Notes under the pieces: model-generated
What the model saw: the letters and a program-made list of their open reading frames with translations, nothing else
Told to the model about the DNA's origin: nothing
Database searches by the model: none
In this document: positions 1-9,682 of the stretch, piece after piece
Layout: every line of letters begins with the position of its first letter
How positions within the stretch are numbered: the first letter of the stretch is position 1
Translations under genes and position numbers: made by a program
From: Halobacterium zhouii
GTDB lineage: Archaea; Halobacteriota; Halobacteria; Halobacteriales; Halobacteriaceae
DNA: 64,000 bases
NCBI RefSeq assembly: GCF_021249405.1
Contig: NZ_CP089593.1
Location: forward strand, 1,302,001 to 1,366,000
Direction: 5' to 3'

Positions 1-1883
1 TTCGCCGTCTGTGCCTCGAGGAGTTCGTGACCGGCGCCGTCAGTGTCGCCGAGCAGCGTTTCCTGGAGCGGGCGGTCGACCGGGACGGGGATGTATTCGA
101 CGCCAGGATCGATGTCCGCATTGTTTTCTCGCGCGGCGGCCAGGGGTTCGGAGCGTGCTTCGAAGGCAGCCGGAGTTCCGTTTCTGACGGCGTACCAGGG
201 GTCGCTGTCGGTGTCGGCTGGTGAGTCGCTGACGAAGATCTGTTCGAAGAGCCCGTTGATGCCCCCTAGCGGTTCGGGGAGCGTGCGGAAGTTGGTGGTG
301 AGTGGGTCTTGGGTGGCGGTCGTGTCGGCTCGGTCGTTGGCGGTGTCGAGTTCGGTTTGTGCGTCGTCGAAGATGGAGACGTCGGCGCCGCGGAACCGGT
401 AGATGCTCTGTTTGTCGTCGCCGACGATGAATCGATTCGTGGCGCCGGACTCGCCTGGGTTCTCGCAGGTGAGGGCCTTGATGATCGCCCACTGTTCGGC
501 GTTCGTGTCCTGAAACTCGTCGACCATCACGTACGCGTCGAGGGGGGAGTCGTCACCATCGGAGAGGAAGCCGATGCTGGCGCGCTCCTCTGCTGGCAGT
601 GCCTCGAGGAAGTGGTTCGTGAGCGCGATCAGGTCGCCGTAATCCAGGACGCCATCGTCGCGTTTGACCGCGGCGTACTCCTGGAAGGCGGTAGCGGCGA
701 TCTCCGCGAACGCCTGCACGTACTCGTGGGACGCCTCTTCGGTCTGGAATGGCTCACTGGGGATGTCGTGCCACGCGCGCCCGTCGACGTGTCCCATGAT
801 TGTAGCGAGCGCGTCCGCCATCTCGAAGAGCGGCGTCCCCGCTTCGAGTCCATCAGGATACTCGTCGGGAAGCTTGTCGTCGTGGACACCGCCGCTTCCG
901 GTCATGGTGCATTCGATGAGAGCGATGGTGAGGTCTCGGCGTTCACTGGTCGACAGGGCGGCCGGGTCGCGGCCATCGTTGCGGTCGTAGGCGTCGATCA
1001 GGTCGACGATATCGTCGACGACCCACCGCACGAGATTCCCGTTGAGGGCATCCACGGTCGCATCGTAGTGCGCGACAGTCGCTTGCGCGGCTGCGATGAC
1101 CGACTCGCTTGGCTCGTCGATCTCCGCCAGCGTGATATCGAGTTCCTCGACGTCGAGGAAGGCTGTAACCATCTCCTCGGCGTACGCGGCTGGGTTCGTG
1201 TGCTGTTGGGTGCGTGCGATCCACGTGTAGGGGTCGACGCGGGGGCTGTGGGTGAGGAGATCGTAGAGAATATCTTCGAGGGTGTGACGGTCGAAGCGCC
1301 GGGCGAGCGTCTGCACGCTCTGGTCGGTTTCGTGGTCGCGGAGGGTCGCTGCCACCGACTTGCGGGCGAGGTCTTCGGCGTCACCCTCGTCGAGTACTTC
1401 GAACCCGGGTTCGATGTCGTCGTAGGTCATGCCGAAGCGCGCGAGCGGCCGGTCGGCGGCGACACTGGGCGTGCGAGCGGTTCCGACGGCGTGTTCTTCG
1501 AGGAGGCGGTGGCAGAGCCCGTGGAGGGTGTGAATGTACGCGTCGTCGAGGCCGTCCGCGACCGCGCGCCACAACTGGAACTCGTCCTCCGTCGACACCG
1601 TGGAAAGGTTCTCGTTGACTTCACTCCGGACGCTCTCCTGGAGGTCGCTTGCGGCGCGCTCGGTGAACGTCGTCGTCAGAATGCGTTCCGGTAACTCTTC
1701 TGCGAGGGTGAGGCGGTCCGGATGGTCTGCGATCTTCTGGAGTTCGTGTTCGAGGAGTTCGACGTAGCGGGCGGTGAGCGTCGTCGTCTTGCCGGTGCCC
1801 GCGCCCGCTCGCAGGCTCACGTTGGCGTCCAGTGTTTCCTTCGCGGTTCGCTGTTCGGGTTCGAGGTGGTCGTCGTCGATCAT
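1..1883 (-). CDS. UvrD/AddA-like ATP-dependent DNA helicase (C-terminal part outside window)
   Basis: An open minus-strand frame runs from the ATG at 1883 to the left edge, about 627 residues, with no stop. Near the N-terminus is a Walker A motif (AGAGTGKTTT); later come DEFQDTN (Walker B, around 490 on the DNA), a GDDKQSIYRFRGAD motif and LTTNFRT, the superfamily 1 UvrD/Rep/AddA series. The start overlaps the stop of the nuclease gene upstream by ATGA, so the two are translationally coupled and probably form an AddAB-like helicase-nuclease for end resection or recombination repair. The C-terminal helicase motifs, and any nuclease domain of its own, are not visible. A stand-alone UvrD helicase is the alternative. 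Confidence 0.88.
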   Translation of the reverse strand, partial: MIDDDHLEPEQRTAKETLDANVSLRAGAGTGKTTTLTARYVELLEHELQKIADHPDRLTLAEELPERILTTTFTERAASDLQESVRSEVNENLSTVSTEDEFQLWRAVADGLDDAYIHTLHGLCHRLLEEHAVGTARTPSVAADRPLARFGMTYDDIEPGFEVLDEGDAEDLARKSVAATLRDHETDQSVQTLARRFDRHTLEDILYDLLTHSPRVDPYTWIARTQQHTNPAAYAEEMVTAFLDVEELDITLAEIDEPSESVIAAAQATVAHYDATVDALNGNLVRWVVDDIVDLIDAYDRNDGRDPAALSTSERRDLTIALIECTMTGSGGVHDDKLPDEYPDGLEAGTPLFEMADALATIMGHVDGRAWHDIPSEPFQTEEASHEYVQAFAEIAATAFQEYAAVKRDDGVLDYGDLIALTNHFLEALPAEERASIGFLSDGDDSPLDAYVMVDEFQDTNAEQWAIIKALTCENPGESGATNRFIVGDDKQSIYRFRGADVSIFDDAQTELDTANDRADTTATQDPLTTNFRTLPEPLGGINGLFEQIFVSDSPADTDSDPWYAVRNGTPAAFEARSEPLAAARENNADIDPGVEYIPVPVDRPLQETLLGDTDGAGHELLEAQTA

Positions 1884-4800
1884 TGCGCGTCCTCCGTGGG
1901 CTGGGCGTACGCCGGAATGTAGGCGGCTTCGCGGCCGTGTTCGTCGAGGCGGTCGTGGCGGTGGTGGTGGCGGACGTCACAGACGTGGGCGTACTCGCAG
2001 TGCTCGCAGTTGGCGGTGTCCGCATCGAGCAGTGTCGGGTGGAAGACGCCCGATGTCAGGCTCTCCGTCAATTGGGTGAGGCGGTCGTCGGTGTCTTCGT
2101 AGAGGAACTCCTGGAACGCCGCCGGGGAGTCGAACAGGGAGTCGGTTCCGAATCGGAGCAGTGGCTCTCCACCGTTCTGGTGCCAGACAGCGCGGTCCGT
2201 GGTTGTAAGCGGGGATTTCTGCAGGCCGGCGCTACTTGGGCTGTCGAGGTCGTAGTAGACCGCTCCGATCGGGTCCCACTCGTCTGCGTCGTCCGCGGCG
2301 GCGTCCAGCAGGCGCAGGTAGAGCGGGAGTTGGAAACTGATGCCGCCTTTGACCTCGTCGATGCTCGGGCTGGACCCGGTTTTGTAGTCGACCGCGACGA
2401 ACTCCGTGGGCTGCGTGCCAGGGACGACGTCCACGCGATCGATTTTCCCGCGCACGTGAACACCATCAACGAGTTCGACTGGGTCCTCCGTGAGTCGGGT
2501 AGTGGCTTCGTCGTCGCCGTGGGTGACGCCGATGCCGGCCTCGAAGAACGCCGGCCGCATCGTCACCTGGTCGTGTTCGCTGGCGATCTGTTCTAACACG
2601 CGGACGAACAGGCCACGGTAGCCGGGTGGCCCCGCGTGCTCATTCTCGGTGTGTGTCGGGGTGAGGCCGGCGAGCAGGCGCGTGAGCCAGCCGTCGTGGA
2701 ACGTGGAGTCGTGGTGGCGCACGTACGGTTTTTCGAGTTCCGTCTCGACGGCGTCGTAGAGCGCGCCGTGGTGGGCGTCGGGGTCCTCGATGGTGATTGG
2801 CTCGCCCTCCCGGGATTGGAGTGACCTGAAGAAGCGAGCGAGGACCTCGTGGACGAACTGTCCAGCGGTCCGGGCGTCTGCTTCCCGCGTGTGTTCGTCG
2901 GGGCTGCCGTAGTCGAGGAGGTAGTCAGCGTAGAATTTGAACCCACACTTAGCGTACGTGTCGATTCGTGAGGGGCTTAGTGGTGCGGCCGCGGCCTCGA
3001 ACTGGTCGACGGTTTCGGCGCTCAGCCAGCCGTCGTACTCCGTGGTCGCCGGTGACTGCCGTGCCACGCCGCACGCGACGCCGGACTGCAGTCGCGTCGC
3101 TGGCTCCCCGGGAGCCGCTGCGAAGCAGTCGCTGTCTGCCAGGGCGGCGGCGATGTCGGTCGGCTCGTCCCCGGCAGTTCCCGTTGTGGTTGCATGCACG
3201 AGGGCGGAGCCGGCGGTGCGTTGGAGATCCTCTCGGCACCGTGGTGGGTGAGAATCATCGTCCTTCTTGGTTGGCTCGAAGTCGTCGATGCAGACGCGCT
3301 GGAGTTCCGCGAGGAAGTCCGCGACGACAGTGTCGTCGCCATCCCGGGTCTGGGATGGATGTGTGTACACCACCGTCTCGACCTGCGTGGGGAGGAGCGC
3401 GAGCGCATACCGGGCCTGCTGTGCCGGGTCGGTCGGCTCGAAATCCGGGTGGGCGTCGTTGAGTTCCCGAGTGAACGCGAGGCGTCTTGGCCGACTGGGG
3501 AACGCCGCCTGTGTCAGTCCGAGCGCGACCACCATCTCGAAGTCGTGCTGGAGGACGCTGCCGGGCGTGACGAGGGTGACGCCGTCGCGGCTGCCGAGCG
3601 CGGCGTCCACCGTCGCCGTGACCATCGCGCGCGGCATCCGCTCGTCGAGTCGCGCGTCGCCGAGTGACGCACTGTCTTCGAGCGAGGTAGCAACGGTGTT
3701 GAGAGTTTGGAGGGCAGCGGTTTCTCGGTCGTCGATCCAGGACTGCCTGTCGATGGTTGCGGCCAGCGACCACGAGTCCGTGGCTGACTCGTCGATGACG
3801 CCGAGCGTCGTCAGGGCGTCGGCGAGCGCCGAGACGCTGTTAGCGGTAGACGCTGCTGCGAGCTCCCGGCACACCGACCGGAGCCACTCGATCGCGTCAG
3901 TGACTTCGGCTGCCGTCGACCGGGTGGCGAGGAGATCCTGTACGGCGTCCAGGTTCGTCACTTCGACCCGATCCACGAGTTGGACGACGTCGTTGGCGGC
4001 GAGTTCCCTATCCGGCCACGCCGGCTCGACGAGTGGGTTGTCGATCACTCGCAGGACGTCTTCGACGCGGGCGGTGTCCGAGCCGAGTCGAAGTGCGTGC
4101 TCGACAGCCGCCCCCACTTCCGTCTCGGCGAGCGCCGTCTCGTCGCTCAGTCGTGCTGGCACTCCGTACTCGCGGAACGTCTCGAACAGTTCTTGCTGGC
4201 GCTCCGGTAACCCCGGCACCACGACACCGATTTCCGTGGCTGCCTGGCCGTCCGCGAGTTCCCCCCGTACTTCTCGAGCGACCCCGCGGATCTCGTGGGT
4301 TGGTGTCGGATACGTATGCCAGTCCACGCCGGCCGCAGCAAGCTGGCTGCGTGACACTGCGTCGTCGGGTGTGAACCGGTAGAGTTGGCGCGCGAGCGAC
4401 GCGCCCGGTGTCCGTGCATCAGTGACGGTCGCGGTGAATCCGAGGTCGTCGTAGCGCTGCCATGCGCGCTGTGCCCCCCGATCGATCCCCGAGAGTTCGT
4501 CGGCCGCGTCGAGCGCGACATCAGTACGCGCACCCGCGAGTGGCAGGACCGCGTGGACGGTGTCCACGCACTCCGCGATCGCGTCGATCAGGTCGGCCTC
4601 CAGCGGCGAGAAATACGTGAAGGGACCCAGCACGACGACGTCGACTGGGTCGAGTGTCTCGGCGAGCGCGTTCGGGGCGTTGATGACACGCTGGTAGCGT
4701 TCGCTCCGCAGCGTCTGTGGCTCGCCGGCCGAGTTGAAAACACCGCGGTGTTGGTCGAACGACCTGGAGAGCGATGCGAGCGCGTCGCGCGTCGCCGATG

Positions 4801-5248
4801 AGATACTGGCGAGTCGGTCGTCAGCTTGAATCGCGTCCGCGGTGGTGAGACCAGCGAATTCGAGGAGTGACAGGAGGTCTTCTGCCTGCGAGCACGCCTC
4901 ACTACTGGCCGCGTCAGCCGTCGTCGCCAACGGGTGAGTTGCACCGGTGAGGCCGTCGACGGCGTGCTCGACGAGGCGCTGTCGTTGGTCGCCAGACAGG
5001 CCGCGTGCACGTGTCGTGTAGAACTTCTGTTCGAGGACGTCGGCGACGACGCGGTCGAAATCTGAGAGCTGGAGTTGAATCGGTGCCCCGATTGACTCCC
5101 AGCGATCGCGGACATCGCTGGCTGGGCGGTCACTGGGGGCGAGATAGAGCACGCTCGCGGGCCGCCGGTCGGCGGCCGCAGCCGCCCGCTCGAATGCGGC
5201 TTCCTCCGCTGTGGGGAGTGCGGGCGCGATGTGGAGGTCCCGAGACAT
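1880..5248 (-). CDS. AddB-like PD-(D/E)XK nuclease of an exonuclease V-type complex
   Basis: This 1,122-residue protein ends in a RecB-type nuclease domain: KIDRVD followed by VDYKTG (around residue 950) supplies the PD-(D/E)XK acidic residues and lysine, and QLPLYLRLL is the usual following helix. A cysteine near residue 766 (YAKCGFKFY) and a C-terminal CEHCEYAHVC cluster match the four-cysteine iron-sulfur staple of AddB/Cas4-type nucleases. The N-terminal two thirds resemble a helicase fold without a convincing Walker A, as in AddB. Start is the ATG at 5248, directly abutting the stop of the HEAT-like gene. The helicase gene begins at its stop codon (ATGA). The AddB role is inferred from domain order and partner. 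Confidence 0.85.
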   Translation of the reverse strand: MSRDLHIAPALPTAEEAAFERAAAAADRRPASVLYLAPSDRPASDVRDRWESIGAPIQLQLSDFDRVVADVLEQKFYTTRARGLSGDQRQRLVEHAVDGLTGATHPLATTADAASSEACSQAEDLLSLLEFAGLTTADAIQADDRLASISSATRDALASLSRSFDQHRGVFNSAGEPQTLRSERYQRVINAPNALAETLDPVDVVVLGPFTYFSPLEADLIDAIAECVDTVHAVLPLAGARTDVALDAADELSGIDRGAQRAWQRYDDLGFTATVTDARTPGASLARQLYRFTPDDAVSRSQLAAAGVDWHTYPTPTHEIRGVAREVRGELADGQAATEIGVVVPGLPERQQELFETFREYGVPARLSDETALAETEVGAAVEHALRLGSDTARVEDVLRVIDNPLVEPAWPDRELAANDVVQLVDRVEVTNLDAVQDLLATRSTAAEVTDAIEWLRSVCRELAAASTANSVSALADALTTLGVIDESATDSWSLAATIDRQSWIDDRETAALQTLNTVATSLEDSASLGDARLDERMPRAMVTATVDAALGSRDGVTLVTPGSVLQHDFEMVVALGLTQAAFPSRPRRLAFTRELNDAHPDFEPTDPAQQARYALALLPTQVETVVYTHPSQTRDGDDTVVADFLAELQRVCIDDFEPTKKDDDSHPPRCREDLQRTAGSALVHATTTGTAGDEPTDIAAALADSDCFAAAPGEPATRLQSGVACGVARQSPATTEYDGWLSAETVDQFEAAAAPLSPSRIDTYAKCGFKFYADYLLDYGSPDEHTREADARTAGQFVHEVLARFFRSLQSREGEPITIEDPDAHHGALYDAVETELEKPYVRHHDSTFHDGWLTRLLAGLTPTHTENEHAGPPGYRGLFVRVLEQIASEHDQVTMRPAFFEAGIGVTHGDDEATTRLTEDPVELVDGVHVRGKIDRVDVVPGTQPTEFVAVDYKTGSSPSIDEVKGGISFQLPLYLRLLDAAADDADEWDPIGAVYYDLDSPSSAGLQKSPLTTTDRAVWHQNGGEPLLRFGTDSLFDSPAAFQEFLYEDTDDRLTQLTESLTSGVFHPTLLDADTANCEHCEYAHVCDVRHHHRHDRLDEHGREAAYIPAYAQPTEDAQ

Positions 5249-5692
5249 TTACCCGGAGTGCGTCAGCAACCTGTTTGAAAGTATGGATTCAGGGGCCCGC
5301 GAGGGGCACTCTGCGGGCAATGCGGCTGCCGGTGCCTTACTCGTCATGGGGAGTTCCGAAAGTGCCCACTGAGCCCGTGTCCGAACCCCTTCGTCGGAGT
5401 CCGCAGTTTGCACTTCGTCTAGTTTTGCGGCTGCCGGTGCCTTACTCGTCATGGGGAGTTCCGAAAGTGCCCACTGAGCCCGTGTCCGAACCCCTTCGTC
5501 GGAGTCCGCAGTTTGCACTTCGTCTAGTTTTGCGGCTGCCGTGCTCGCGCCGAGGTGCCCCAGTACCCAGCAGGCGTTCGGGCGGACGAGTCGGCGGGCG
5601 AGGTGGCGAACCCACTCCAGGGGGACCGCCTCCTTACGTAGGTGTGGATTGACGTCGTCGGTCCAGTCCCGGTCGAACGCGAACACTAGCAT
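5249..5692 (-). CDS. Small HEAT-like repeat protein with an internal duplicated unit
   Basis: This 147-residue protein starts at the ATG at 5692, which overlaps the stop of the vWA gene (TGATG), and its TAA directly precedes the nuclease gene. The middle (residues about 30-80) reads like HEAT-type helices (VRHLARRLVRPNACWVLGHL, then TRAQWALSELP). Residues 54-88 and 89-123 are identical because of a 105-bp tandem DNA duplication. The tail after residue 124 looks unlike the repeats and may be the result of earlier expansion or loss. Position inside a repair-type operon suggests a protein-interaction role; no enzyme motif is visible. Confidence 0.65.
   Translation of the reverse strand: MLVFAFDRDWTDDVNPHLRKEAVPLEWVRHLARRLVRPNACWVLGHLGASTAAAKLDEVQTADSDEGVRTRAQWALSELPMTSKAPAAAKLDEVQTADSDEGVRTRAQWALSELPMTSKAPAAALPAECPSRAPESILSNRLLTHSG
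5322..5531. repeat. Perfect 105-bp tandem duplication (two units) plus a 10-base partial third copy
   Basis: Units 5322-5426 and 5427-5531 match base for base, and the first 10 bases recur at 5532-5541 before divergence. The period is a multiple of three, so the HEAT-like reading frame is kept. Absence of any mismatch indicates a recent duplication or continuing homogenisation. Confidence 0.95.
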
Positions 5693-7785
5693 CAACTGGT
5701 CGCCTCCTCGCGCGGGGTCGGTGTTTCCCGGGTCAGGGTTTCGAGCAGGTCCAGTTCCTGCTGGAGCGTCCCGTCGCCGACGGCGTCCATCTCGGCGGCG
5801 AGGTAGTCGCGGAGGGCCTCTAACCGGTCGGCGGTCTGCTCGGGGACCACTAACGGAACGGACTCGCGTTCGTGCTGGCCGCGTCCGTTGTCGAGCAGCC
5901 AGTCGTCGACGCCCGTGGTTGTGTCCGCGCGGTCGTGGACGTCTGCACTCCAGGTGCGGAGCCCACGGGCGTACCGGGCGAGCGCGACGGCTTTCCGAAC
6001 GCCGTCGTGGGCGAACGTCTCCGGTTTGGCTGGGGCGTCGACGGTCGCGCGTTCGGCGTGGTCGGTGCCGTCGCGGTCCGTCCACGAGGCGACGAGATCG
6101 AGGTCGGCGTCCGCCCGGGTCTGTTCGAGTCGCACGAGCACGACGCCGCCGCGGGCCTCGCCGTTCTGCTTGGCCGAGGGGAACAGCGTGCCGACGTGCA
6201 TGAGTTCGCCCGTCGCCGCGTCCGCCGACGGCGAGCCGTGGACGGCTTCGATCCGGTAGCCGTCGGTCTCGAGCTCAAGGTCGAGGTCGTACACGAGCGG
6301 GGAGACCATGTACGCGAACTCCTCGCCCATGCGCCGCTCGAACTCCTGGGCGGAGTGGACGAAGTAGTGGTTCGCGCCGCGGATTCCGGACAGCGTGTCC
6401 GCGAGTTCCGCGTTCGCGTCGAGGCCCATGCCGACGAACGTGGTGTGGATGCCGTCTGCGGCCGCGTCGGCGAACAGCCGCGTGAGCTCGCTGTCCCCTG
6501 TCGTGCCTGTGTTTGGCATCATGTCGGTGAGGAAGACGACGCGTTGCTCGTCGTGGGGATTCCCGGTGTGGTCGGCGAGCATGTCGACGGCGGCCTCGAA
6601 GCCGTCGGCGAGGTTGGTGCCGCCGCCAGCGGCGACGTCCTGGATGTGCCGGCGAATCGCGGGCATGTCGGTCGTGCCGACGTCGCGGAGGGGCTTGGCG
6701 ACGTGCGCGCGGTTGTTGTAGAGGACGATGCCGAGGCGGTCGTCTGGGTCGAGTTGCTCGGTGAGCGCGCACAGCGAGCGGGTCGCGGCCGCCAGTTTCG
6801 TCGTCGCGTCGGTTTCGGACTCGCGCTTGCGGCCGTGCTCGTCGTAGTAGTACTCGTCGAACGGGCTGTTCATCGACCCGGAGACGTCGAGGACGGCCAC
6901 GAGATCGAGGCGCGGGCGTTCGAAGTCGGCGACCGACAGCGTCGAGTCGAGGCCGACCGAGAGGTAGCGTTCGGTGTCGCCGGTGAGCGGGTGCTCGGTG
7001 ACGGCGGCGGCGTACCGCGGGGCGAACAGGCTGTCCGAGTCGGTGCGGTCGCCCGTCTCGAAGTGGTAGTCGTAGAACAGGCCCTCGTCGCTGATGGCCT
7101 CGGGCTGGGGTGTGTAGCCGTTAGCGACGTTCTCGCGGAAGTTGGTCGCGTCTTTGGCGCCGCCCGCCGCGAGCCCGACAGTCTCCGGGCTCGCCGCGTC
7201 AGTGGTGGCCGGTGCGGGCGAGACGTTTTCGTTCACCTGGTCGAGGGCGTGGTCGGCTTCGGAGCCGCCGCGGAGGTGGTGGGCGTCGACGTGTCGCCCG
7301 CAGTTCTTGCAGACGGAAGCGGGCGTCGTCACCGAGTCGGGGCCCTCGCGCATGGGGATCCAGTCGTCGGTGGTGTTGGCGTCGTCGGGGACGCGGCGGA
7401 TGGTAGCGTTGGCGTCCAGGATGCCGATGCAGCCGTCGAGGCCAAGTTCGGCGGCCGCCTGGACGACGGCCTCGTCGACGGTGTCGACGGGTGCGCCCGG
7501 TCGAAGTGCGCCGCCGCAGTCGGGGCAGTCGGCGTCGGTCACCGCCGGGACGTCGGTCGGGGTGGCGCCGAGGAGACCGGTGATGCGGTGTGTCGCGTCG
7601 GTTTTCAGGTTCCGGATCGAGTCGTTGTCGGGCGTGGTGAGGACGGCGAACTGGCTGCCGTCTTGGTCGGCGACTAGGAGTCGGTGGACGCGGCCGCTCG
7701 GGCAGTCGATCGCTCGCCGGGTGATGAATTCGACGTCGATGTCGAGTCGGGTGCCGGCGTTGAGGTCAGCGTATGTCGTGTTCAT
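5692..7785 (-). CDS. von Willebrand factor A (VWA) domain protein with zinc-ribbon pairs
   Basis: The chosen start is the ATG at 7785 (MNTTYADLNAG), giving 697 residues; the open frame extends 65 codons upstream, but that part lacks acidic haloarchaeal composition. Cysteine pairs CPDCGG (around residue 87) and CKNCGRH (around 159) suggest one bound zinc. The VWA domain, roughly residues 295-500, carries the MIDAS motif DVSGSM (300-305), and the spacing of later metal-ion residues looks normal. Such proteins act as metal-dependent interaction modules, often with AAA ATPases. It is first in a minus-strand run with the HEAT-like protein and the helicase-nuclease pair. No signal peptide is seen, so a cytoplasmic place is likely. 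Confidence 0.82.
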   Translation of the reverse strand: MNTTYADLNAGTRLDIDVEFITRRAIDCPSGRVHRLLVADQDGSQFAVLTTPDNDSIRNLKTDATHRITGLLGATPTDVPAVTDADCPDCGGALRPGAPVDTVDEAVVQAAAELGLDGCIGILDANATIRRVPDDANTTDDWIPMREGPDSVTTPASVCKNCGRHVDAHHLRGGSEADHALDQVNENVSPAPATTDAASPETVGLAAGGAKDATNFRENVANGYTPQPEAISDEGLFYDYHFETGDRTDSDSLFAPRYAAAVTEHPLTGDTERYLSVGLDSTLSVADFERPRLDLVAVLDVSGSMNSPFDEYYYDEHGRKRESETDATTKLAAATRSLCALTEQLDPDDRLGIVLYNNRAHVAKPLRDVGTTDMPAIRRHIQDVAAGGGTNLADGFEAAVDMLADHTGNPHDEQRVVFLTDMMPNTGTTGDSELTRLFADAAADGIHTTFVGMGLDANAELADTLSGIRGANHYFVHSAQEFERRMGEEFAYMVSPLVYDLDLELETDGYRIEAVHGSPSADAATGELMHVGTLFPSAKQNGEARGGVVLVRLEQTRADADLDLVASWTDRDGTDHAERATVDAPAKPETFAHDGVRKAVALARYARGLRTWSADVHDRADTTTGVDDWLLDNGRGQHERESVPLVVPEQTADRLEALRDYLAAEMDAVGDGTLQQELDLLETLTRETPTPREEATS

Positions 7786-8119
7786 GGGTTCGGATCGGCT
7801 GCCAGTTCCCCGGGCAGCCAGCGGGCGTTCGTAGTCAACCCCACCATACACCAGCGGCATCCTGGATAAGAGCCACTTCGATGCTCCTTTTTCTTCCTCT
7901 TCGGCCCATACTGTGTTCCTCAATGACTTAAACACTTCGATAAGACGAGTGATTGGGGAAGTTATCCAAGGAATATACACAGTGCAATGTCCCTTAGTTC
8001 AGCCAACCCACGTATTCTCCAGGTCACTCACATTTCAGGCCGAGTAACGTACGTTCGACTGTGGAGTGGACGGTCGAAACAATCATTGTGAGGGGGCTCG
8101 TGTGTCCGGCAACGAATCC
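7786..8119. other. Divergent intergenic region between the VWA operon and the ATPase gene
   Basis: These 334 bases separate two divergent genes, so both promoters should lie here. The stretch at about 7870-7990 is clearly AT-richer than its surroundings. I could not assign one TATA box to either start with confidence, and no gene is supported here. Confidence 0.5.
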
Positions 8120-9682
8120 ATGTCTATCGACGCCGGTGACGCGCTGTTGCGGACGCTCCACGACCACAACCCCTGGTGGGAAGACGGCGCAGCAGCCATC
8201 GCACCGCCTGCGCGGCAGAAAAGCGACTTCTACCATCTCGTGCGCCCAGACCGGGCTGGCAGCCAGTTCGAAGACCAACCGCTCCTCGGTCTAGTCGGCC
8301 GCCGCGGCGCCGGCAAGACGACGCTCCTCAAACAGTTCATCCACGCCCGCATCGAGCAGGGAGCCCACCCCGAACAGTTCCTCTACCTCCCGTTCGACGC
8401 CGACCCGCTCTACCAACTTCAGTCAGACGACCAGCTCAGGCGCGCCGTCCGCTACTACGAGAGTCGCATCCTCGGCCGCATCGACGAGACCAACCCACAT
8501 TTCATCCTCCTCGACGACGTCCACCAGATCGAACACCCGAACAAGCCCACCATCGACGGCTGGGGCGCGCCAGTCACCGACATTCTGGAGGCGTCAGCGT
8601 CGCGCCACGTCGTCGTCACCGCGAGCGCCGACGTCCAGATCGAGCGCGAACTGGATAGCGTCGGCTTCCCCCGCGACCAGTACGATACGCAGCCGATTCT
8701 CCCCGAGAAGTTCCGCGACTACCTGTTCACGCTCTACCCCGACCTCGAAGAGCCAGACCGGCGCGTCAGTCCGACGTCCATCCGCACAGGTGAGAACAGC
8801 CTGCCGACCGCGCTCGACACGGGCGACGTGTCGCCACTCCTTGCCGAGCTCCGCGAAAAATTCGAGCAAGTCGCGGACGTCGAACCCCGCATTCAGTCGA
8901 AGGTTGTCGACTACCTCGCCATGGGCGGCACGCTCAGCTACGAGCAGGACGGCGTCGTGGAATCCGCCAGCGACCTCTCGCCGGCCGACTACGCACGCCT
9001 GCGCGACGACGTGCGGACCGCGCTCTATCAGGAGGTTCCCGGCTTCGAGTCCATCAAAACCATCGCCGACCTCGAACGCCTCTGCGCGCTCGCCGCCCAC
9101 AACCGCGCGACCGAACCCATCCGCTACCAGACGCTCGTCGACCTCTTCGACGTCGACCGGCGCACCATCGCCGACAGCTATCTGCCCGCGCTCGCGGAGC
9201 TCTACTTGCTGACGGCCGTCACGGAGTACGACAACGCGCGCCCGCGGTCGGTCCAGCTCTACCTCCGGGACACGGGCCTTTTGACGGCGCTCGCTGACGG
9301 TGACGCCGCTCGCGTGTTGAGTGACTTCGAGCGCGAGGCCGACCTCGCGCGCGTCGCTGGCTTCGACCACACGATGCGGTTCGCGTACGGCGTCAACGCT
9401 GCACAGAACAATGAGACCGAGCCAGCCGTGCAGTTCTGGCGCGGCCGAAAGGGGACCGTGGACTACGTCTTCGAGATCGGCGGCAACCCGGTGCCCGTCG
9501 GCCTCGCCTACCGGCCACCGGTCGACGACACGCTCGCCAGCGTCCAGGAGTTCCTCGACGCCTACGACGTGCCAGTTGGATTCGTGGTCACCGGCGACAC
9601 GGTGCCAGCCGACGATCCAATCACGCTCCGCGGCGACCGCGTGATCCAGATTCCATACTGGTTTTACCTCGTCCTCTGCTGA
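8120..9682 (+). CDS. Archaeal AAA ATPase (AAA_14/DUF4143-like)
   Basis: The ATG at 8120 gives 520 residues; an 18-codon extension is open but lacks support. Walker A is GRRGAGKT (residues 60-67) and Walker B FILLDD (about 128-133), followed by VVVTAS as a sensor-like strand. The middle shows a winged-helix-like segment (YQTLVDLFDVDRRTIADSYL) and the end a DUF4143-like fold with QFWRGRKGTVDYVFE, where the acidic and lysine residues resemble a PD-(D/E)XK core. Proteins of this family are common in archaea, often mobile and toxin- or defence-linked, but their substrate is rarely known. It stands alone, divergent from the VWA operon. Confidence 0.8.
   Translation: MSIDAGDALLRTLHDHNPWWEDGAAAIAPPARQKSDFYHLVRPDRAGSQFEDQPLLGLVGRRGAGKTTLLKQFIHARIEQGAHPEQFLYLPFDADPLYQLQSDDQLRRAVRYYESRILGRIDETNPHFILLDDVHQIEHPNKPTIDGWGAPVTDILEASASRHVVVTASADVQIERELDSVGFPRDQYDTQPILPEKFRDYLFTLYPDLEEPDRRVSPTSIRTGENSLPTALDTGDVSPLLAELREKFEQVADVEPRIQSKVVDYLAMGGTLSYEQDGVVESASDLSPADYARLRDDVRTALYQEVPGFESIKTIADLERLCALAAHNRATEPIRYQTLVDLFDVDRRTIADSYLPALAELYLLTAVTEYDNARPRSVQLYLRDTGLLTALADGDAARVLSDFEREADLARVAGFDHTMRFAYGVNAAQNNETEPAVQFWRGRKGTVDYVFEIGGNPVPVGLAYRPPVDDTLASVQEFLDAYDVPVGFVVTGDTVPADDPITLRGDRVIQIPYWFYLVLC

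Noticed and set aside
309-1694. Long plus-strand ORF (461 codons) opposite the helicase
   Set aside because: The minus frame shows ordered helicase motifs throughout; the plus reading is the shadow expected at high GC.
5322-5541. CRISPR array
   Set aside because: Only two long contiguous units without spacers, in frame within a gene. No array was seen anywhere in the window despite the Csa3-like regulator.
5872-7677. Plus-strand ORF of 601 codons opposite the VWA gene
   Set aside because: Val/Arg/Gly-rich with no motif; the opposite strand encodes an intact VWA domain with zinc cysteines.
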